Below are positions 1 to 6,354 of a stretch of DNA of 7,821 nt, piece after piece. The first letter of the stretch is position 1; each line of letters starts with the position of its first letter. The notes below the pieces were generated by a model. It did not search any database, was not told where the DNA came from, and worked only from the letters and a program-made list of their open reading frames with translations. This DNA comes from Geodermatophilaceae bacterium (lineage in GTDB: Bacteria; Actinomycetota; Actinomycetes; Mycobacteriales; Geodermatophilaceae): assembly GCA_013812385.1 (NCBI GenBank), contig JACCTM010000196.1:1-7821 (forward strand), read 5' to 3'. A program made the position numbers and the translations under genes.

Positions 1-330
1 AGCACCCCTAGTAACTCCGTACCCGCTCCGGACGCAACCGAGGGCACCGACTCGAGCGACTCCACCGAAGCAGGCACCAACGAAGGCAGCACAGACCCCT
101 CGGCAACCAGCGGTTCGAGCGACCGGATCGGCGAGGGCGGCGGTGCGGACGCGAGGCCCTCGCCGGAGGGTACTGAGGCCTTGCAACCGGCCGCGGACAC
201 GACGTCGACCGGGGAGCCTTGGGCGCTGATCGGCACGATGACCGCCCTTGCCGCATTTGGTTGCGGGGCCTACTGGGTTCAGCGACGCCGTACGTCCGTC
301 CAGTCCGGTCCGCCCGAGACGGGGATCTGA
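1..330 (+). CDS. C-terminal end of a secreted, membrane-anchored protein (5' end outside window)
   Basis: The frame is open from the first base to TGA at 328-330, giving 109 residues of a larger protein. Residues 1-72 are low-complexity, rich in Ser, Thr, Gly, Asp, Glu and Pro with no hydrophobic stretch, as in extracellular stalks that span a thick wall. Residues 74-93 (starting PWALIGTM, ending AYWV) form one hydrophobic helix, followed at once by RRR (95-97) and a short polar tail. This predicts an outside stalk, one membrane pass and a cytoplasmic end. There is no LPxTG sortase signal. The ligand-binding or catalytic part lies upstream and is not visible, so no function can be assigned. 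The gene ends 16 bases before the ECF T component and reads the same way, so it is probably the first known member of that operon. By inference it could capture the transporter's substrate at the cell surface. Confidence 0.8.
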   Translation, partial: STPSNSVPAPDATEGTDSSDSTEAGTNEGSTDPSATSGSSDRIGEGGGADARPSPEGTEALQPAADTTSTGEPWALIGTMTALAAFGCGAYWVQRRRTSVQSGPPETGI

Positions 331-346
331 CCCGAACGATGATCAG

Positions 347-1546
347 ATGAGTAGCACCGGCGCACGGCTGCTCGGCGCCCGGCTGCCGACGCACCCCATG
401 GCGTGGTGGATCTGGGCGCTCGGCCTGGCCGCGGCAGCCAGTCGGACGACGAATCCGTTCCTGCTGTTGCTCATCGTGGCAGCGGCCGCGTTCGTAGTCG
501 TGGCTCGTCGGCCGTTGACTACCTGGGCGCGGGGCTTCCGGGCGTACCTGATCTTCGGCCTCGTCGTCGTGGCCATCCGTACCGTCTTCCATATCGTCCT
601 GGGCGGGGGGTACGGCGAGACCGTGCTGGTCTGGCTGCCTGAGATCATGCTGCCCGAGTGGTCGGCCGGCATTCGGATCGGTGGGGCAGTCACTGCCGAG
701 GGCCTGGCCAGTGCGGTGTACGACGGGATGCGGCTGGCCACGTTGCTGGTCTGCGTCGGCGCCGCGGTCACCCTTGCCGACCCGCGCCGACTGCTCAAGT
801 CGCTCCCGGGCGCGCTGTACGAGGCGGGGCTGGTCGTCGTGGTCGCGGTGAGCATGGCACCGGCGCTGATCGAATCGGCGGTACATGTCCGCCGTGCCCG
901 GCAGTTACGGGGTACGAGCGCGCGCGGGTCTCGGGCGTTCCGGTCGATCGCGATGCCGGTGCTGGATCAGGCGCTCGGCCGGGCGGTCGCACTGGCTGCC
1001 GCCATGGATGCCCGCGGGTACGGCCGGGTGGGCTCGCTGACCGTGGGCGCGCGGCGTACCAGTGCCGCGCTTCTGCTCGCCGGGCTGCTCGGCTTGTGCC
1101 TGGCTGGGTACGGTCTGCTCGACGCGGCAACTCCCGGCTCGGTGACCGTACCGGCCTTGGTCGTCGGTGTGGCGGCGAGTGTGATCGGCCTGGTCATCGG
1201 CTCTCGGCGGATGGTGCGCAGTCGCTATCGGCCGGACCGGTTCGACCTGCGGTCGGCGCTGGTGGCCCTCTGCGGCTTGGCGGTGGCAGCACTGTTCTTC
1301 CTGACCGAGCTGAGCGGCCTGGCGATCAGCCATCCGAGCACCTTCCCGCTCGACTGGCCGCAGTTGGCCCTCATCCCGTTGATCGGGATCGCGATCGCGG
1401 CGCTTCCGGGAGTCGCGAGCACGCCGATCGAGCCGCCGCCCGAGCTGACTCAAGGACCCCTTGTGCCAAACCTATTGGCACAAGGGGTCCTTGAGTCCGA
1501 GGTCGGCGTGGGACACCGCGTTGCGGACAGGGTCCGGGTCCGATGA
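347..1546 (+). CDS. ecfT: ECF transporter T component (CbiQ/EcfT family transmembrane protein)
   Basis: This is the integral membrane coupling subunit of an energy-coupling factor importer; it links ATP hydrolysis to movement of the S component. The start is ATG 347 (MSSTGARLLG), chosen because the only in-frame earlier starts are TTG codons at 248 and 257 inside the upstream gene. The ribosome site is weak (a GGGGAT about 20 bases upstream). The protein has 399 residues. Hydrophobic helices cover roughly 18-57 (two), 65-88, 125-150 and 160-180. The two short Arg-Gly motifs of T-component coupling helices are visible: ARQLRG at 184-189 and AMDARGYG at 219-226. After these come at least three further hydrophobic segments (about 240-290, 305-325, 338-360), so the protein is longer than the roughly 250-270 residues usual for EcfT. 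Residues 368-383 are encoded by a perfect palindrome (1447-1497), followed by a basic tail. TGA overlaps the ATPase ATG (ATGA at 1543-1546). Confidence 0.88.
   Translation: MSSTGARLLGARLPTHPMAWWIWALGLAAAASRTTNPFLLLLIVAAAAFVVVARRPLTTWARGFRAYLIFGLVVVAIRTVFHIVLGGGYGETVLVWLPEIMLPEWSAGIRIGGAVTAEGLASAVYDGMRLATLLVCVGAAVTLADPRRLLKSLPGALYEAGLVVVVAVSMAPALIESAVHVRRARQLRGTSARGSRAFRSIAMPVLDQALGRAVALAAAMDARGYGRVGSLTVGARRTSAALLLAGLLGLCLAGYGLLDAATPGSVTVPALVVGVAASVIGLVIGSRRMVRSRYRPDRFDLRSALVALCGLAVAALFFLTELSGLAISHPSTFPLDWPQLALIPLIGIAIAALPGVASTPIEPPPELTQGPLVPNLLAQGVLESEVGVGHRVADRVRVR
1447..1497. repeat. Perfect 23-bp inverted repeat with 5-base loop, inside the T-component gene
   Basis: Arms at 1447-1469 and 1475-1497 are exact reverse complements around the loop ACCTA (1470-1474). 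The left arm begins GACTCAAGGACCCC and ends TTGTGCCAA. Each arm also holds smaller symmetry (CAAGG..CCTTG, TTG..CAA). The whole unit is 51 bases, 17 codons, and leaves the reading frame open. CGAG occurs on both sides (1441-1444 and 1498-1501), which could be a target duplication or chance. There is no T-run after it, so it is not a classical terminator. The best reading is a palindromic repeat element (REP- or MITE-like) that landed near the end of the gene. An intra-operon RNA hairpin that adjusts expression between the T and A genes is the alternative. Confidence 0.9.
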
Positions 1547-3240
1547 TCAGCTTCGAGAACGTGAGTGTGCGGTACTCCGGGGCTGGTTCCGATGCGTTGA
1601 CCGGTGTCGACTTGGTCGTGCCCCCGGGAGAGTTCTGTCTTGTGGTGGGGCCCACCGGTTCCGGGAAGACGACGCTGCTCGGGACCGCAACCGGGCACGT
1701 CCCGCACTTCACCGGTGGGCTGCTCCGCGGCCGGGTCCTGGTTGGCAGCCGAGACACCCGTACGCACCCGCCCCGTGAGCTCGCCGACGTGGTCGGGATG
1801 GTCGGGCAGCGGCCGATGGACGGCTTCGTGACCGACTCCGTCGAGGACGAGTTGGCGTTTGTGATGGAGTCATTGGCCCTCGAGCCCGCGGTCATGCGCC
1901 GCCGAGTCGAGGAGACCCTCGACCTGCTGGGACTGGCCGACGTACGCCGAGAGCCGTTGGCTGAGTTGTCCTCTGGTCAGCAGCAGCGCGTGGCCATCGG
2001 CGCAGCGATGACCGCGCACCCGCAGGTACTCGTTCTCGACGAACCCACCAGTGCGCTTGACCCGGGTGCTGCCGAAGACGTCCTCGCCGCGCTGCATCGT
2101 CTGGTCCACGACCTCGGCGTCACCGTGCTGCTCAGCGAACACCGACTGGAACGTGTTGTGCAATACGCTGATTCAGTTCTCAGCCTGACCGCCCCCGGTG
2201 AACCGGTGAGATACGGCCTCCCGGGCGAGGTGCTAGCCGAAAGCCGCGTTGCACCACCCGTCGTGGCGCTGGGCAAGCTCGCTGGCTGGGCGCCGCTGCC
2301 GGTGTCGGTACGTGATGCCCGTCGCCTGGCGCCTGCGTTGCGGCAGCGGCTGGGCGACGCGGCGCCGCCCGTACGAGAGTTGCCCGCCGCAGCCGGGCTC
2401 ACCAGTGAGCCGGTGTTGCGAGCGAAAGGCGTCTGGCAGCGGTACCGCCGCGGGCCGGCGGTCCTGCGCGGCGTGGACCTCGACGTACGCGCGGGTGCGG
2501 TCCTGGCGATCATGGGCCGCAACGGGGCCGGCAAGACGACGCTGCTCTCTGCTCTGCAGGGCGGACTCAAACCGGAACGCGGAACCGTCACCCTGGACGG
2601 CGATCCCGTACACACGTTGGCCGCTCGGGCCAGGCGGCGGCTGGTCAGCCTGGTGCCCCAGGAGCCGGGGGATCTGATCTACCTCGACACCGTCGACGCC
2701 GAATGTGCTCAGGCCGACACGGAATCCGACGCGGCACCCGGCAGCACGCTGACGCTGTTCGCGCGGCTGATCCCGGGAGTGTCGGCCGAGCTGGACCCGC
2801 GGGATCTGTCCGAGGGTCAGCGACTGAGCTTGGTGTTGGCCATCCAGTTGGCAGGGGGCCCACGGGTGGTACTGCTCGACGAACCGACCCGCGGCCTGGA
2901 CTACGCCGCGAAGGACCGGCTGACCGAAATCCTCAGCGACTTCGCCCGGACCGGAACCGCGGTGGTCCTGTCCAGCCACGACGTCGAGTTCGTCGCCGCG
3001 ACCGCCGACCGGGTCGCTGTCCTGTCCGACGGCGAGGTCATCGCGGACGCTGCGACAGCCGAGGTGGTGCTCTCCTCGCCGACCTACGCACCGCAGGTCG
3101 CCAAGATCCTGGCGCCCGGGACCTGGCTGACCGTGCACCAGGTCGAGGCGGCGCTGCTGGCCGGTGATCCGCTCAGGTGGGGCCAAGCGGGGCAAGCGAG
3201 CCGAGCGGATCTGCTGTCCTCGCCCGAGGTGCTTCGATGA
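1543..3240 (+). CDS. ECF transporter A component, two fused ABC ATPase domains
   Basis: This is the cytoplasmic energy subunit of the ECF importer; both nucleotide-binding domains are in one 565-residue chain instead of separate EcfA1 and EcfA2 proteins. Domain 1: Walker A GPTGSGKTT (36-44), Q-loop Gln 89, signature LSSGQ (142-146), Walker B ending LVLDE (Glu 167), D-loop SALD (170-173) and switch His 200 (SEHRLE). Domain 2: Walker A GRNGAGKTT (325-333), Q-loop Gln 373, signature LSEGQ (422-426), Walker B LLDE (Glu 447), D-loop RGLD, and His 479 (SSHDVE). Both catalytic sites look complete. A linker of about 80 residues separates the domains, and a tail (about 520-565, with ILAPGTWLTV) follows domain 2. 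The ATG overlaps the T gene stop and the TGA overlaps the S gene ATG, so translation is probably coupled through all three genes. Two intact domains, plus T and S neighbours, make an ECF role much more likely than a lone ABC exporter. Confidence 0.95.
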   Translation: MISFENVSVRYSGAGSDALTGVDLVVPPGEFCLVVGPTGSGKTTLLGTATGHVPHFTGGLLRGRVLVGSRDTRTHPPRELADVVGMVGQRPMDGFVTDSVEDELAFVMESLALEPAVMRRRVEETLDLLGLADVRREPLAELSSGQQQRVAIGAAMTAHPQVLVLDEPTSALDPGAAEDVLAALHRLVHDLGVTVLLSEHRLERVVQYADSVLSLTAPGEPVRYGLPGEVLAESRVAPPVVALGKLAGWAPLPVSVRDARRLAPALRQRLGDAAPPVRELPAAAGLTSEPVLRAKGVWQRYRRGPAVLRGVDLDVRAGAVLAIMGRNGAGKTTLLSALQGGLKPERGTVTLDGDPVHTLAARARRRLVSLVPQEPGDLIYLDTVDAECAQADTESDAAPGSTLTLFARLIPGVSAELDPRDLSEGQRLSLVLAIQLAGGPRVVLLDEPTRGLDYAAKDRLTEILSDFARTGTAVVLSSHDVEFVAATADRVAVLSDGEVIADAATAEVVLSSPTYAPQVAKILAPGTWLTVHQVEAALLAGDPLRWGQAGQASRADLLSSPEVLR

Positions 3241-4085
3241 GCATCGCCCGTACGCGCCCGGTCTCCGCGGGCCCACCGCTCGCGGCTGGAGATGCCCGAC
3301 CGGTGCGGATCGGGGCGAGATCGGCGTCGGCGTTGGTCATCGCCACCGTATTCGGTATCGGGGCCTTTGGGTGGCCGTTGCTGGTGTCCCCCGACTCAGG
3401 CATCGCGCACGGATTGGACGCACCACTGATCTTCGGCGCGATGTTACTGCTGGTCGTCGCAGTTGTCCTGGCGTTGCTCGCCGACGGAGGCATGGACGCC
3501 AAAGCCGTTGCGATGCTGGGTGTTCTGGCCGCCATCGGGGCTGCCCTGCGACCGCTGGGAGCCGGTACGGCCGGCGTCGAGCCGTTGTTCTTCATCCTGA
3601 TCCTGGGCGGGCGGGCTTTCGGGCCGGGCTTCGGCTTCGTCCAGGGAGCCACCACGTTGTTCGCCTCTGCACTGCTCACCGGAGGGGTCGGCCCGTGGCT
3701 GCCCTTCCAGATGCTCGGGGCGGCGTGGATCGGACTGGGTGCCGGCCTGCTACCGGCCGTACGCGGTCGGCGTGAGGTGGCGCTGTTGTGCGCGTACGCC
3801 GCCGTGGCCTGCCTGCTCTACGGCTTCGTGATGAATTTGTCGTTCTGGCCGTTCGGACTCGGGCCGAACACGTCGGTGTCGTTCGTACCCGGGGATGCCG
3901 TTCTCGACAACCTCACCCGGTTCGCCGCCTTTTCCTTGACGACCTCCCTGGGGTGGGATCTGGGCCGGGCCATCACCGTGACGATCCTGGTCGCGCTCAC
4001 CGCTGCTCCGGTCCTTCGAGCTTTGCGTCGAGCCGGCCGCAAAGCCGCCTTCGACCCGGTGGTGACGTTCGTACCGCAGAGGTGA
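3237..4085 (+). CDS. ECF transporter S component (substrate-binding membrane subunit; substrate unknown)
   Basis: This membrane protein binds the substrate for the ECF importer. The start is ATG 3237, which overlaps the ATPase stop as ATGA; an open frame reaches back to GTG 3177, but that lies inside the ATPase gene. The product is 282 residues. About 25 polar residues precede six or so hydrophobic helices: roughly 30-50, 62-82, 90-105, 114-135, 138-170 and 182-205, with a last one near 240-265. The block GGRAFGPGFGFVQG (124-137), followed by LLTGGVGPWLPFQMLG (146-161), is strongly patterned and, as far as I recall, typical of an actinobacterial S-component family encoded with fused ATPases and sometimes annotated CbrT-like (corrinoid uptake). 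That substrate is an inference; no riboswitch is visible because the operon start is outside the window. The C-terminus is basic (RALRRAGRKAAF), which suits a cytoplasmic end. The stop codon lies within the hairpin at 4081-4140. Confidence 0.88.
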   Translation: MSIARTRPVSAGPPLAAGDARPVRIGARSASALVIATVFGIGAFGWPLLVSPDSGIAHGLDAPLIFGAMLLLVVAVVLALLADGGMDAKAVAMLGVLAAIGAALRPLGAGTAGVEPLFFILILGGRAFGPGFGFVQGATTLFASALLTGGVGPWLPFQMLGAAWIGLGAGLLPAVRGRREVALLCAYAAVACLLYGFVMNLSFWPFGLGPNTSVSFVPGDAVLDNLTRFAAFSLTTSLGWDLGRAITVTILVALTAAPVLRALRRAGRKAAFDPVVTFVPQR

Positions 4086-4140
4086 CCGGTCAGAAACGGC
4101 AACAAGTCGGGCCGAAACCTGTCGTTTGCGACCGGTTACC
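4081..4140. terminator. Long interrupted hairpin between convergent genes, probable two-way terminator
   Basis: Bases 4081-4091 pair with 4130-4140 (11 pairs, one G-T). After a 2x2 mismatch, 4094-4101 pair with 4120-4127 (8 pairs, one G-T). The loop is 18 bases (4102-4119) and contains TCGGGCCGA. The structure starts at the last codons of the S component gene, includes its TGA, and ends 17 bases before the stop of the convergent FhuF-like gene. No T-run follows on either strand, as is common for actinobacterial terminators. Position and symmetry suit ending transcripts from both sides. Confidence 0.7.
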
Positions 4141-4157
4141 TGATGTTCTGGTGGCGA

Positions 4158-4925
4158 TCAGGCGAAGTCTGCCGCTGTCCTGAGCAGCGATTCCCTGCTG
4201 ATCGGCGAAAGGCGCGGGCACGACGCGCATTTCGCCTCGTTCGGCTCGAGGTAGACCAGACAACAGGAACCTCGCCGTACGAACCGCACCCGGCCTTTCC
4301 TGGGCGGGCGACGTTCGACGTCGACGTAGCGCGGTGCGGGCATCGGTGGGCCGATCAACTCGGTCAGCGTCACGGTTAGCTCTGTCGCCCGGTAGACCTC
4401 GCCGCGTGCCCGACCCACCCAGAGGAGGCGGTTGGCCAGCGAGTCCGTAGCGATCGCCCACAGCGGCCGCTCGCGCCGGGCTCCTGCCCGGGCTACCGCG
4501 GGGATGGCCAGCTCGAAACTCTCCCGAAGCGCCGCCGCGACCGACCGTACGTCGTTGCCGCCGTCGAGTACGGCCAGGGACCCGGCGGTGAATACCCTTC
4601 CGTCGGGCAGCCAATGCAACTCCACGTCGGCCGTCCTCGGCGAGAGTGCCTGGCCGGTCACGAACAGTGCGGCCACCGTGGGCGTGAGGAAGACCTGCGA
4701 GACGGAGTACCACCACAGCGTTGCCAGGACTCGACGATCGACGCTCGGCCACCGCTGGGCCTGCAGGCCGATCTGGGCGTCCAGCCACTCCGAGTCATCG
4801 ACTCTGGCAAAGGAAATCGGTATCGGTGCACCCGTGGGCAGCAGGTAGCCGTGCTCCTCGCGAGGCAGACCGCCCGCCGTCGAGGCGAGCAACTCGTCGG
4901 CCGCTGTCGACCCCACCATTTCCAC
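4158..4925 (-). CDS. FhuF-like [2Fe-2S] protein, probable ferric-siderophore reductase
   Basis: The 255-residue product is close to the length of E. coli FhuF. Near the C-terminus it has C221-C222, ten residues, C233, two residues, C236 (CC..CASC), the C-C-x10-C-x2-C motif that binds the [2Fe-2S] cluster of the FhuF family. Members reduce Fe(III) bound to siderophores in the cytoplasm so that iron is released; the exact siderophore is not known here. No signal peptide or membrane helix is seen, which suits a cytoplasmic protein. The start could be GTG 4925 or ATG 4919 (two codons later); a stop at 4952-4950 prevents a start further out, and neither has a strong ribosome site. The gene converges on the ECF operon with a hairpin between them. 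About 50 bases upstream, on its strand, is TTAGGT, half of an IdeR/DmdR iron box, but the second half is absent. Confidence 0.85.
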   Translation of the reverse strand: MEMVGSTAADELLASTAGGLPREEHGYLLPTGAPIPISFARVDDSEWLDAQIGLQAQRWPSVDRRVLATLWWYSVSQVFLTPTVAALFVTGQALSPRTADVELHWLPDGRVFTAGSLAVLDGGNDVRSVAAALRESFELAIPAVARAGARRERPLWAIATDSLANRLLWVGRARGEVYRATELTVTLTELIGPPMPAPRYVDVERRPPRKGRVRFVRRGSCCLVYLEPNEAKCASCPRLSPISRESLLRTAADFA

Positions 4926-5035
4926 ACTGCTCAGTCTGGCGGTGGAGCCTCACGATCATGACGAACGCCCGGACCTAACCGCTCATCGCCGGAAACTCCC
5001 GGACGGATCAGCGGCCGGCCTGTCAGGCTCTGCGG
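4926..5035. other. Divergent intergenic region between FhuF-like gene and broken TPR gene
   Basis: These 110 bases must hold the FhuF-like promoter on the - strand. No TANNNT box is convincing on either strand. The only notable element is TTAGGT on the - strand (4973-4978), half of an iron-regulator box. Small symmetries (GGCCGGCC, CCTGTCAGG) near 5013-5027 are too short to interpret. Confidence 0.5.
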
Positions 5036-5366
5036 ATGGAGAACGCGGACTGGGAGCGACGGCTGGCTGGCGCTGCAGCTGGGTCTGTCCGGCCAGCGTC
5101 GTCGTCGGGCGGTGATCCAACTGGCCAGTTCGCTGCGCAATCTCGGGCAAGCCGAGCAGAGCGTCGCCCTGCTCACCGCCAAACTCGACCGCGGCTCCGA
5201 TGACGGCTCTGACGATCTCGACGACGCCGTGCGAGCGTTTCTGGCCCTCGCACTGAGCAGCGTCGGCCGTGATCGTGAGGCAGTCTCGGTTGCCCTGACT
5301 GCGCTGGCCCCGCATCTCACCCGGTACAACCGGTCCCTTGCCGTGTACGCGAGCCAACTCGGTTGA
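5036..5366 (+). pseudogene. Broken TPR-family gene (internal deletion with frame change)
   Basis: The long open frame ends at TGA 5364-5366 and encodes a conserved-looking body: LALQLGLSGQRRRRAVIQLA then SSLRNLGQAEQSVALL, an acidic DDLDDAVRAFLALAL segment, and ALAPHLTRYNRSLAVYASQ. This matches my memory of small actinobacterial tetratricopeptide proteins (TPR_5 type) of about 120 or more residues. That frame has no ATG, GTG or TTG upstream of GTG 5112, which lies in the middle of a helix-like segment. In another frame, ATG 5036 encodes MENADWERRLAG, which resembles the usual start of this family. The two pieces meet near 5060-5070, and the roughly 45-55 residues normally between them are missing. 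The simplest reading is a deletion that also changed frame. A shorter functional 84-residue product from GTG 5112 is possible but has no good ribosome site. Function of the intact family is not known to me beyond protein-protein contact by TPR helices. Confidence 0.65.
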
Positions 5367-5378
5367 TCGCGGCCCGAC

Positions 5379-5384
5379 TAGGGT
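5379..5384 (+). promoter_or_regulatory. Candidate -10 box for a leaderless transcript
   Basis: TAGGGT fits the actinobacterial -10 pattern TANNNT and is followed by exactly seven bases (CGAATAC) and then ATG 5392. That spacing puts the transcription start at or next to the A of the start codon, and no ribosome site is present in between. No convincing -35 box is seen at 16-18 bases; the TTGATC further upstream is only 10 bases away. Confidence 0.5.
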
Positions 5385-5391
5385 CGAATAC

Positions 5392-6354
5392 ATGGCTGGA
5401 AGGGGCTTCGCGCTCTCTGGCGCACTGCCGCTGGACGGCGGCCGCGCCATCGAGCTGCTCGAGGAAGTAGTCGACGCCGGATACGCGCCGGTCCTGTCCA
5501 CCGAGGTATGCGGCACGAGCGCGCTGGCCCTGATCGCCGCGTTGGCTGCCCGCCGCCCCGGCGTACCGCTCGGCACCGGGATCGTGCCGCTGGCCGCTGC
5601 CAGCGATGCATCGCTGGCCATGGGTGCAGCTACCGCTGCCTCACTGTCGGGTACGACGTACTACCTCGGCGTCGGGACCTCCACCGACCAGATCGTGGTC
5701 GGCTGGCACGGCGGACGCTACGACGCCTCGATCACCGGTACGCGCGAACGGCTGACCGATCTCCGGGCCATCCTCGACGGTGAGCGACGCGGCTCGTTCG
5801 CCCTCCCACGACCGCCCGGGGAGCAGGTGCGCGTCCTGCTCGGCGCTCTCGGGCCGCGAATGGTCGATCTCGGCATGACCGACGGCGACGGCGTGATCGT
5901 CAACTTCACCCCGCCGGAAACCGTGCCGAAGCCGTTGGCGGACAAGACCGTTTTCAGCTATGTCTGGGTGCTCGTCGATGAGGAGTCCGAGGGCCGTGCC
6001 CGGCGCGATCTCACCGCGTATTGCCTTGCCGCGCCGTACGCCCGACACTTCACGACTCTCGGGTACGGAGAGGTCGTCGGGATGGTCAAGGAACTGGCCG
6101 GACAGCGTCGCCTCCGGACGGCCCCTGATCAGCTGCCCGCCGATTTCGTCCACCGGTTCTATGCCACGGTCGAACGGCTGCCCGCGCTGTGTGCCGAGTA
6201 CGCCGCGGCTGGTGCCACCCCGATCCTGTTGCCGGTCACCGGCCCGGAGCCGGACTCCCTGCTGACGTCGTTGCCCAGGCAGCCCGGCAAAGTACCTGCT
6301 GACCCACCGGTGACACATACCGGCCCTCGCCTCGGTAAGATAAGACCAACATAA
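5392..6354 (+). CDS. Luciferase-like (LLM class) oxidoreductase, probably F420-dependent
   Basis: The product is 320 residues, starting MAGRGFALSGAL; ATG 5392 is preferred over an open frame back to TTG 5338 because the family similarity starts here and a -10 box sits just before it. It has the pattern of the bacterial luciferase-like TIM-barrel family. GTGIVPL (about 62-68) leads to a strand; GVGTSTDQIVVGWHG (93-107) is the family's typical GVG(T)S...GWHG block; LLGALGPRMVDLG (149-161) and DGVIVNFTPPE (166-176) match the LGALGP...DGVIVN.TPPE pattern of LLM F420-dependent enzymes. Such enzymes transfer hydride between a reduced deazaflavin (or FMN) and a small organic substrate. Cofactor and substrate cannot be fixed from sequence. 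No signal peptide or membrane helix is seen, so it is cytoplasmic. The C-terminal 30 or so residues (from about 290, PRQPGKVPADPP) are Pro-rich and probably disordered. It is separated by 25 bases from the broken TPR gene and by 131 from the next gene, so it may be transcribed alone. Confidence 0.88.
   Translation: MAGRGFALSGALPLDGGRAIELLEEVVDAGYAPVLSTEVCGTSALALIAALAARRPGVPLGTGIVPLAAASDASLAMGAATAASLSGTTYYLGVGTSTDQIVVGWHGGRYDASITGTRERLTDLRAILDGERRGSFALPRPPGEQVRVLLGALGPRMVDLGMTDGDGVIVNFTPPETVPKPLADKTVFSYVWVLVDEESEGRARRDLTAYCLAAPYARHFTTLGYGEVVGMVKELAGQRRLRTAPDQLPADFVHRFYATVERLPALCAEYAAAGATPILLPVTGPEPDSLLTSLPRQPGKVPADPPVTHTGPRLGKIRPT

Noticed and set aside
248..346. Longer T component starting at TTG 248
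   Set aside because: It would overlap the upstream gene by about 80 bases, adds a polar Pro/Arg-rich segment unlike T components, and uses a weak start; ATG 347 lies after the upstream stop.
8..886. A 292-codon open frame on the - strand opposite the anchored protein and T component
   Set aside because: Its composition is dominated by Arg, Pro, Gln and Asp, and it overlaps two + strand genes with clear topology and motifs.
3176..3210. Repeated GGGGC/AAGCGGGGCAAGCGAG stretch near the ATPase C-terminus
   Set aside because: It is a short, imperfect local repetition encoding an ordinary Gln/Ala-rich tail; no array or regulatory pattern is visible.
3177..3236. S component starting at GTG 3177
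   Set aside because: The extension lies inside the ATPase gene; the ATGA overlap at 3237 repeats the arrangement at the T/A junction.
2233..3276. A 347-codon open frame on the - strand opposite the ATPase gene
   Set aside because: It is complementary to a gene with complete ABC motifs, is rich in Arg, Gln, Gly and Pro as expected for a shadow of GC-rich coding DNA, and shows no family pattern.
4960..4980. IdeR/DmdR iron box upstream of the FhuF-like gene
   Set aside because: Only TTAGGT, one half of the 19-base box, is present; the remaining positions largely disagree with the consensus, so it is not listed as a feature.
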